NCBI GenBank assembly: GCA_030604545.1
Contig: JAUVVS010000010.1
Span: 1 to 15,465 of the forward strand
DNA length: 15,465 bases
DNA from: Deltaproteobacteria bacterium
Lineage (GTDB): Bacteria > Desulfobacterota > Desulfobacteria > Desulfobacterales > JAUVVS01
Reading direction: 5' to 3'
Below are positions 6,699-12,639 of this stretch, piece after piece. Position numbers and translations under genes: made by a program. The notes beneath the pieces are model-generated. The model did no database searches. It was not told the origin of the DNA and was given only the letters and a program-made list of their open reading frames with translations. Each line of letters starts with the position of its first letter. Position 1 is the stretch's first letter.

Positions 6699-9269
6699 CT
6701 ATAACAGATCTGTGTTGTGTTTAACCTTTAAAACTACAAAAGTAATATCATCATCCTGCGGTCTACCATTACTCCATCTCTCTCCGGCTTTAAATAAATG
6801 TGCAACTATTTCATCCGCTGATCTTTCAGCCGCTTCTTTAAATATTTCTTTAACCCGGGGATAATCCAGCATCTCATCTTTGTCATTGAATAATTCGGCA
6901 AAGCCATCTGACATGAGAAGCACCGTATCTCCGGGCGCTAAATTTGTCTCTCTCTGTTTATAGGGAAAAGAAGCAGGTCCACCCAATGGCATGCCTTTGA
7001 TGACTATTTCCTCAACGGATTTTGTCTCACTTCTGTAAATGTAAATAGGCGGTATGCCTGCTGATGAAGCTGTCATTTTATGATCTTTAATTTTTATCAG
7101 CATCATTGCCATGTATAAATTCCCTAATCGCATCTGTTTAATCGTTTGGGTACATTTTTTGAAGAAGGATAGGATGTCCGTTTGGGATGCCTCTGCAATA
7201 AACAGGCTTTTTATCACAGAAACCATCGTTCCTGCTTTCATGCCATGCCCGGTGGCATCGCCGATGGCTATCGTCAAGGTTCCGTCATCTGCGAGGTGGT
7301 AATCATAATAATCTCCCCCCACTTCTGTAGCAGTTTGCATGTGAAAACAAATATCAAGTCCGGGGATTTCATCGATACATTTTGGCAGCATGGAGAGCTG
7401 CAATTGGCGGGCTTCTTCCAGCTCCTGGGTTTTGCGGGTGTTTTCCGCTTCTAGTTGCGCCCGCTCGCGCTCCTGCCGGATGGTCTTTTCCGAGAGATCT
7501 TTGACCTGTATGAGCTGTGCTTCCAGGTTCTTATTAGTCCGGGCGAAATTACGTGACAGAAACACCGACATGGAAAGGAGAAGTACGAAAAAGCCAGATA
7601 AGGCCAAAGCGAAAAAGATATTCCAGTTTAAGGGCAAGATAGCCAACATATCAAGGATAAAATTAATAAAAACCCACAAGAAAGCCACCGTAAAAAAGAT
7701 AAATCCTACGCCGATAATCCACGCGCCGTCCTTCTTCCTCCGGATGGCGACAACAACAACTCGAAGCATCTCCAGTAGCGTTATCATGATAAACCAGTGC
7801 ACATACCACTGACTAAAAGGATGGCCCCATTTCCACATGCCAATGCCGGCGCCGATCAGAAGAAAAATCCAGAATTGCTTTGGCAGCCTGGGGTAGAAAA
7901 GTGCATATGAAAATCGCAGGCCTGCTATAAACGCAATCGGAACTAATGCATAATTCAGCTTGAAGAAAAGAAGCGCCTGTCGACTGTCGGTTACCAGAGA
8001 AAAGCCAGTTTGCAAGAAAGTGAACCATAATGCTCCAAACGTCAAGGTAAATAGGGTGTAATACAGGTTTTCCTTTGCGCGCGGATAAAAAAATAAAAGC
8101 AGCAGGTGCAGGATTGCAAAAACAACCGGTACGATGGTAAGAACCATCTGAATATTTGTAATGACCCTCTTTTGGCTGACACTCAATGCAATCGCGCTGT
8201 TCAGATCTCTTAAGACAATTCGAAAGCCTTGCCACAGTTGCGGGTACTGTGGATAGAAGTTTGAGAAGCGGACCGCGATGACATGATTGGTCTTGCCGAA
8301 AACAATGGCTTTGGGAGGTGGAAGGAAGTCCGTGTTCGTCGCTAAGTAACCTTCTTCATCACGCTTTAGTGAGCCGACTTTGCCGAATTGCGCGACCAGC
8401 CTGCCGTCTAAATAAATTTCAGAAGCGCCCCATTGCGACACGTTCAAAGCTAAGGGCCGGTTCCACAGCGTCGAATCGACGACGAGATGCAGCCTGAACC
8501 AGCCAATGCCATTCCATCCGCTTTTCGGGAGGTTGTTTGGGTTAAGTCGTGTGCTTGTTGTTTCCCATTCGCTGTCATCGAATTCCGGGCTTGCCCATTC
8601 GGCGTTGTCACCCCGATGATATTTCCACAAGCCGTCGGGCAGCCAGGTTCCATCCTTCAGGTGGTCTGATGACAAGAAGAATTTGGGCGTGACTAAAACC
8701 GGTTGATTGTGAGGAAAGGCCCGCATCGCAAAACCCCAATCCTTGATGTCTTGAGATACCTTGACCAGACAACGGTTTGCGCCCGCTAAAAAGTCCGCTT
8801 CAAACATATCCTCATCGGGGATAAGCGGACGATCAACAGGATTGTGATGCACCTGCTCACCGTTTATCCACACCGAAGCGCCATCATCACTCCCAAGCAG
8901 GATTTGTACCTTCCCTTCTGCCTCGCTCCGCAGAGTACAGAAGGCATAGGCGGTGGCATGTTCGTAATGGCCAACGACGTGCCAAAGCGCGATGAGGCTG
9001 CCTTGAGTCTGGTACCGTTTCCACGTCAGTGTCTTTCCCTTCGCGGTGGCAACGGTATCGCCTTCATTGGGTTCGATATTCGCCTCACCGCCTACATCGA
9101 CAAGGAAATCCTTCTCCAGATCGTCCCGGAAAAACGGCCCCAGCACCAACCATTCTTTGATATATTCTCCGTCAACCGGATGGATCGGAACATCGTTCTG
9201 GGCGTGTGCAATAGGCAGCATAAAAAGGCAGAATAAAACAAACGATAAATTATGCCTATGTTTTTGCAT
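6699..9269 (-). CDS. Membrane sensor with 7-TM block and SpoIIE/RsbU-type PP2C phosphatase output
   Basis: An 856-residue receptor-phosphatase. Residues 1-23 are a signal peptide (cut near AHA-Q). Two periplasmic beta-rich regions follow: about 35-185 (IKEWLVLGPF at its start, then GSDDGASVWINGE) and about 210-355 (WKYHRGDNAEWASPEFDDSEW, GWFRLHL, ASEIYLDGRLV), both like galactose-binding-fold domains of glycan enzymes. About seven hydrophobic helices occupy 370-572 (7TMR-DISM-like), a charged coiled coil lies at 575-628, and the PP2C domain spans about 630-850. Metal-binding acids are visible in EVGGDYYDY (Asp653, Asp656), GDATGHGMKAG (Asp671), MSDGFAELF (Asp788) and PQDDDITF. Enzymes of this class dephosphorylate anti-anti-sigma (STAS) proteins; no such partner is encoded here. 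An upstream in-frame ATG (9365) would add 32 residues before the signal peptide and is rejected. Its position next to GH1 suggests carbohydrate sensing, but this is inference. Confidence 0.9.
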   Translation of the reverse strand: MQKHRHNLSFVLFCLFMLPIAHAQNDVPIHPVDGEYIKEWLVLGPFFRDDLEKDFLVDVGGEANIEPNEGDTVATAKGKTLTWKRYQTQGSLIALWHVVGHYEHATAYAFCTLRSEAEGKVQILLGSDDGASVWINGEQVHHNPVDRPLIPDEDMFEADFLAGANRCLVKVSQDIKDWGFAMRAFPHNQPVLVTPKFFLSSDHLKDGTWLPDGLWKYHRGDNAEWASPEFDDSEWETTSTRLNPNNLPKSGWNGIGWFRLHLVVDSTLWNRPLALNVSQWGASEIYLDGRLVAQFGKVGSLKRDEEGYLATNTDFLPPPKAIVFGKTNHVIAVRFSNFYPQYPQLWQGFRIVLRDLNSAIALSVSQKRVITNIQMVLTIVPVVFAILHLLLLFFYPRAKENLYYTLFTLTFGALWFTFLQTGFSLVTDSRQALLFFKLNYALVPIAFIAGLRFSYALFYPRLPKQFWIFLLIGAGIGMWKWGHPFSQWYVHWFIMITLLEMLRVVVVAIRRKKDGAWIIGVGFIFFTVAFLWVFINFILDMLAILPLNWNIFFALALSGFFVLLLSMSVFLSRNFARTNKNLEAQLIQVKDLSEKTIRQERERAQLEAENTRKTQELEEARQLQLSMLPKCIDEIPGLDICFHMQTATEVGGDYYDYHLADDGTLTIAIGDATGHGMKAGTMVSVIKSLFIAEASQTDILSFFKKCTQTIKQMRLGNLYMAMMLIKIKDHKMTASSAGIPPIYIYRSETKSVEEIVIKGMPLGGPASFPYKQRETNLAPGDTVLLMSDGFAELFNDKDEMLDYPRVKEIFKEAAERSADEIVAHLFKAGERWSNGRPQDDDITFVVLKVKHNTDLL

Positions 9270-9275
9270 TGCTTT

Positions 9276-9280
9276 CCTCC
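9276..9280 (-). promoter_or_regulatory. Ribosome binding site that fixes the phosphatase start
   Basis: GGAGG on the - strand lies six bases before the ATG at 9269. It is the only good Shine-Dalgarno near the possible starts and directly precedes a signal peptide, so it decides for 9269 over the in-frame ATG at 9365. Confidence 0.8.
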
Positions 9281-9447
9281 GGGTGAAGTCACAAGAAATG
9301 TGAAAATTCTGATTTTCCCTTTGACGCGGTTGAGTTTTGTGACTGAGATTTATACAACTGCTCAATATCGGCTATCTGGTTCTGCTACAACAATCGTCTC
9401 TGCAATCCGGTCGTGAATCGTACGTCAGTTTTATTAGCACTAATATT

Positions 9448-11001
9448 TTATTTACTGTATCCTTTTTTTAAACCTGCAATCCTGGATTTATAGTAGTTTT
9501 TGAAATCTTCAGTCGGATACCGGCAGAGAAATATTTTTGTACCATTTTCCCTAAAATACATATCATCAATTATTGCATTAAGCTCTACTATCTTAAAAAG
9601 AGTAGGTAAAAGAGAGTCGGGATTAATATCATTACCCAAATCTGAATGTACCCAGATCATATGCTCTTTTGAGAGGCTATCGGGAGACCAGAAAACAAAA
9701 CTTCCATTGAATGATATGGGTTGGGGCACATCTACATCCTTACCATGGAACATCACTGCGCCGGCCTGTCCATAATGATAACAAAAAATTTCACAGCTTT
9801 TTCTTTTTTGCGGATCAAGGTTTAGATAAGTATCCACAACTTTATTACCAACTTGAGTCCAACCTGTCATATCTGCCAGGTCCTGAGGTATATCATGGTT
9901 AATGCCATCCTCCCATCGGAACGCATCTTTTTGGACAGCATCCTCAAAACTGTTAAAAGGTATACCGCCATATGATAAAGAAACATACAAGGATATAAAC
10001 ATAAATATCACAAGAAAAGCAGAAACGTAGACTAAATATTTTTTGATATATTTTTCGATAATGTACGCCCCAAAAACAAACAGGAAAGGATACAATCCCA
10101 ATGAGTAGTAGGCCTTGCCACGTCCTAAAATAAGTAGGGTAATAACAATAAGAAACAGGAGTCCAAACAATCTGTATTGTTTTTCTTTTTTAAAAAATAG
10201 CAAAGCTAAAAGTCCGGTCACCCACAAAAACAGGCCTTGCATATTCATTAAAAACTGGTTCGTTACAAAATCTGATAGCCGTACATGTACCAGCTGTGTT
10301 CTTTGCAATTCTTCCATATGCTGCAACACAGGCCAGTTGTTTTCATATTGCCAGACAAGATTAGGAAAGATAATGGCCAAACCTATGGCCAAAGCTATGA
10401 TAAAGTATTTCGAGAAATATAAATATCGGTATTGTGTAATCAATAATGAAATTGCAAAGGCAAAGGCAAAAAATACAATAGAGTACTTGTTTAAAAATGC
10501 CAGAGCAATTACTATTGCAATCCATATAGAGATTTTTGGATCATTTCTTTTTGTCATTATGAGTATCAGGTATCCGGCAAGTAACCAGTAAAACTGATTG
10601 AAACTAACAGGTTGGAATAATGTATTCGTATGCAGGTAAGCGGGTGATAAAAGAAAAGCCAGGCTTGCCAAAAGAAGTGTTGCTTTTTTACCATTCAGCT
10701 CTTTCACCATTAATCCAATGATGACTAGATTAAATGCGCCGATTAATGCCGGAAAAAATCTTAGTCCAAAAGTTGTATTTCCGAATAGTGTAGTAGCAAT
10801 TTTACCGACCATGGCAATAGAAGGTGGAACAGCTACATAGCCCCAGGCAAGGTGTTCGCTTTGGGCATAATAAAGATAGGCATCTCTGTGTAATTCATAG
10901 TTTGCATAGGTAAGAAAATGTATTAATAATTTTATAAGGATAAAAAATATTATTAGCATCCAATCTCTGGATAATTTCATTTGCAAGGTATCGATCTTCA
11001 T
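9448..11001 (-). CDS. Multispan glycosyltransferase, GT39/ArnT-like (PMT_2 type)
   Basis: A 517-residue integral membrane protein. About ten to twelve hydrophobic segments fill residues 14-340; a hydrophilic, probably periplasmic C-terminal part follows from about 350. The first periplasmic loop, ELHRDAYLYYAQSEHLAWGY then VPP (36-60), matches the HRDE-YL...LAWGY-E-PP block of the dolichyl/undecaprenyl-phosphate-mannose-type transferases (GT39/GT83), and GLRFFPALIGA (about 79-89) is also typical. Such enzymes move a sugar from a polyprenyl-phosphate carrier to protein or lipid on the outer face of the inner membrane. Oddly, the acidic pair Asp-Glu of the loop is Asp40-Ala41 here. The start at 11001 has only a weak AGGT upstream. 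It has its own promoter (11107-11135) and stands 178 bases from the phosphatase gene. Acceptor and donor are unknown. Confidence 0.82.
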   Translation of the reverse strand: MKIDTLQMKLSRDWMLIIFFILIKLLIHFLTYANYELHRDAYLYYAQSEHLAWGYVAVPPSIAMVGKIATTLFGNTTFGLRFFPALIGAFNLVIIGLMVKELNGKKATLLLASLAFLLSPAYLHTNTLFQPVSFNQFYWLLAGYLILIMTKRNDPKISIWIAIVIALAFLNKYSIVFFAFAFAISLLITQYRYLYFSKYFIIALAIGLAIIFPNLVWQYENNWPVLQHMEELQRTQLVHVRLSDFVTNQFLMNMQGLFLWVTGLLALLFFKKEKQYRLFGLLFLIVITLLILGRGKAYYSLGLYPFLFVFGAYIIEKYIKKYLVYVSAFLVIFMFISLYVSLSYGGIPFNSFEDAVQKDAFRWEDGINHDIPQDLADMTGWTQVGNKVVDTYLNLDPQKRKSCEIFCYHYGQAGAVMFHGKDVDVPQPISFNGSFVFWSPDSLSKEHMIWVHSDLGNDINPDSLLPTLFKIVELNAIIDDMYFRENGTKIFLCRYPTEDFKNYYKSRIAGLKKGYSK

Positions 11002-11087
11002 TATTTACCTATGATGTATTTTTAGTTTTATGAAAATGATATTAAAAATTTATACTTTAAAATCAAAGTAATTTTTAGTATGGCATG

Positions 11088-11115
11088 TTTTACTATTTCC
11101 CTATTTATAGTAAAA
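11088..11115. promoter_or_regulatory. Perfect 9-bp inverted repeat overlapping the glycosyltransferase -10 box
   Basis: TTTTACTAT (11088-11096) and ATAGTAAAA (11107-11115) are exact complements with a 10-base spacer. One arm contains the predicted -10 box and the other lies just past the predicted start point, the arrangement expected of an operator for a dimeric repressor. No regulator gene is seen nearby. Confidence 0.5.
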
Positions 11116-11135
11116 ATATAATTGCGATTTATCAA
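11107..11135 (-). promoter_or_regulatory. Sigma70-type promoter of the glycosyltransferase gene
   Basis: On the - strand TTGATA (11135-11130) and TACTAT (11112-11107) are separated by exactly 17 bases. Predicted transcription would begin near 11100, giving a leader of about 100 bases before the ATG at 11001. The region is AT-rich, so a chance match is possible. Confidence 0.55.
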
Positions 11136-11193
11136 ATGTTGAGGTAGTTTTTATATTATTCCTTCGACTTCTCATAAAAATAATTACAAATCA

Positions 11194-11224
11194 CGCCGAA
11201 AGGCGGATCAGCCTACTGGCTGAT
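11194..11224. repeat. Two adjacent small hairpins
   Basis: CGCC-GAAA-GGCG (11194-11205) is a four-pair stem closed by a GNRA tetraloop. One base later ATCAGCC-TACT-GGCTGAT (11207-11224) is a perfect seven-pair stem. Their GC content contrasts with the AT-rich surroundings. There is no T run, so they look more like a dispersed palindromic repeat or RNA fold than a terminator. Confidence 0.5.
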
Positions 11225-11243
11225 TTCAAATTACGAATTACGA

Positions 11244-11351
11244 ATGATTGGTAAAACTATCTCACACTATAAAATCCTTGAATAACTTGGTTAAGGGGGG
11301 ATGGGTGTCGTCTATAGGGTCTCGAGCTCGAAACTTAAATATAGATCTCTA
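11244..11351 (+). pseudogene. Decayed 5' end of a Ser/Thr kinase gene
   Basis: Translation from ATG 11244 reads MIGKTISHYKILE, stop, LG, stop, GGMGVVYR, then roughly KLK. This is colinear, without indels, with the start of the intact kinase at 12640 (MIGQIISHYRIIEKLGEGGMGVVYK, with 18 of the first 24 positions identical). The stops replace Lys14 and Glu17 of the glycine-rich loop region. Similarity fades after about residue 36, and nothing of the rest of the kinase domain follows. It is a relic of a second kinase copy, left just upstream of the AAA_14 gene's promoter. Confidence 0.85.
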
Positions 11352-11393
11352 AGATAGAAATAGATACACAAAATCAAATATGTCTAATTATGC

Positions 11394-11422
11394 TTGACAA
11401 AATATGCATAAATATGTAATAT
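11394..11422 (+). promoter_or_regulatory. Consensus sigma70-type promoter for a leaderless AAA_14 transcript
   Basis: TTGACA (11394-11399) and TAATAT (11417-11422) are separated by exactly 17 bases. Only six bases (CTGCTC) lie between the -10 box and the ATG at 11429, so transcription would start at or within a base or two of the start codon, and no Shine-Dalgarno can be present. Confidence 0.7.
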
Positions 11423-11428
11423 CTGCTC

Positions 11429-12613
11429 ATGCAATTTAGTAGAAAAATATTACAACGGATCGAATCACAACCCGATTCCAGAGAAATAATTGTCATAACC
11501 GGTATGCGCAGGGTTGGAAAAACCACCCTGTTACAAATGATTAATGATAAAATCACAAGTAATAACAAGGTCTTTCTTGATATTGAAAACATTCTTGAAC
11601 AAAAAATATTTGAAGAAGTAGATTACAATAATATTTGGGCAAACTTGCGCGCATACGGCATCACAAATAAAGAAAAAGCCTATATTTTTCTGGATGAAAT
11701 TCAGGCCATGCCCCAAATTGTTAAAGCTATCAAATATTTATATGATCATTATGATGTGAAGTTCTTTCTTACCGGTTCGAGCAGTTATTATTTAAAAAAT
11801 TTATTCCCAGAAAGTCTGGCCGGCCGGAAAATTATTTATGAGATGTTCCCGCTTACTTTCGAAGAGTTCTTGCTGTTTAAAGGAGTTCAAAAAGAGAGCC
11901 ATATTGCATTCAAGGATAAGGCACGACTTAAAAACCTGATTGCCTATGAGAAAGTCATGAAATTTTTTGAAGAATATTTAACCTTTGGCGGCTTCCCGCA
12001 GGTTGTGTTAGCAGACGACGAATCGCAAAAAAAATTGTTCCTGAAGGATATCTTCACCTCCTATTTTGAGATGGATGTTAGGAAAATGGCCGACTTTCGT
12101 CAAATGAGTGCATTTCGTGACCTCCTCTTGTTATTGATGCAGCGTGTTGGTTCGAAGTTAGAGATTTCAAAATTATCTTCGGAAATCGGTGTCTCGAGAG
12201 AAACAGTTTACTCTTATCTTTCATTCCTTGAAGGGTCCTATTTTATCTTCCGAGTCCCGCCTTTTAGCAGGAACGTTGATAGAGAAATTAGTGGCACGAA
12301 AAAGGTCTATTTTTGTGACAATGGCATTATCAATTTATTTGGTAAAGTTTCGGATGGCGCTTTGCTCGAAAATGCTGTTTTTAAGAATATTCATCAGTAT
12401 GGAAAAGTAAACTACTATCAGAAACGCAGCGGCGCTGAAATAGACTTTATCCTGCCGGATAAAATGATGGCTTTTGAGGTCAAGAAGCGGGCACAAGAAC
12501 AAGACTATCGAAGATTAGAAAAGTTATCGCAATCCCTGAACATGAAAAAATGTTATGTCATTTCTCAGGATTTTTCGCCCTATCCGGGAATCATACTTGC
12601 TCAAGACATTTGA
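11429..12613 (+). CDS. AAA_14 / DUF4143 family ATPase
   Basis: A 394-residue protein of the common but poorly understood AAA_14-DUF4143 family. Residues 25-33 (GMRRVGKTT) are the Walker A loop, YIFLDEIQ (85-92) is Walker B, and FLTGSSSYYL (113-122) is the sensor-like strand. A winged-helix-like stretch lies about 243-270 (LEISKLSSEIGVSRETVYSYLSFL, in part). The C-terminal DUF4143 part holds Glu314, Asp339 in GAEIDFIL and Glu350-x-Lys352 in FEVKKR, which resembles a PD-(D/E)xK nuclease core. Length is normal for the family and the protein looks complete. Function is unknown; family members are often in variable regions. The start has no Shine-Dalgarno, in keeping with a leaderless transcript. 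The kinase gene follows after 26 bases. Kinase-start sequences lie on both sides of this gene, suggesting insertion into, or copying of, a kinase locus. Confidence 0.88.
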   Translation: MQFSRKILQRIESQPDSREIIVITGMRRVGKTTLLQMINDKITSNNKVFLDIENILEQKIFEEVDYNNIWANLRAYGITNKEKAYIFLDEIQAMPQIVKAIKYLYDHYDVKFFLTGSSSYYLKNLFPESLAGRKIIYEMFPLTFEEFLLFKGVQKESHIAFKDKARLKNLIAYEKVMKFFEEYLTFGGFPQVVLADDESQKKLFLKDIFTSYFEMDVRKMADFRQMSAFRDLLLLLMQRVGSKLEISKLSSEIGVSRETVYSYLSFLEGSYFIFRVPPFSRNVDREISGTKKVYFCDNGIINLFGKVSDGALLENAVFKNIHQYGKVNYYQKRSGAEIDFILPDKMMAFEVKKRAQEQDYRRLEKLSQSLNMKKCYVISQDFSPYPGIILAQDI

Positions 12614-12628
12614 ACTTGTTGAAGTCGC

Positions 12629-12634
12629 AGGAAA
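12629..12634 (+). promoter_or_regulatory. Ribosome binding site that fixes the kinase start
   Basis: AGGAAA followed by GTAAA precedes the ATG at 12640 by five bases. It supports this start over the ATG at 12550, which lies in another frame inside the AAA_14 gene and would add 30 residues unlike a kinase. Confidence 0.65.
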
Positions 12635-12639
12635 GTAAA

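Larger units (their letters stand above)
11002..11428. other. Divergent intergenic region, 427 bases
   Basis: No intact gene is seen here. From left to right it holds the AT-rich leader and promoter of the glycosyltransferase with an overlapping palindrome, two adjacent small hairpins, tandem TTACGAA units (11231-11244), a decayed kinase start, and the promoter of the AAA_14 gene. Confidence 0.75.

Noticed and set aside
7390..7812. 140-codon ORF on the + strand inside the phosphatase gene
   Set aside because: It is a shadow of the coiled-coil and membrane part on the other strand, with Ser/Arg/Lys-rich low-complexity translation.
7813..8235. 140-codon ORF on the - strand within the phosphatase gene, other frame
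   Set aside because: It overlaps the 7-TM region in a different frame and has no start signal or family features.
9267..9365. 32-residue N-terminal extension of the phosphatase (start at 9365)
   Set aside because: It would place charged residues before a clear signal peptide, while the ATG at 9269 has GGAGG at the right distance.
10115..10591. 158-codon ORF on the + strand inside the glycosyltransferase gene
   Set aside because: It is antisense to a well-supported membrane protein and its translation is Cys/Lys-rich without recognisable motifs.
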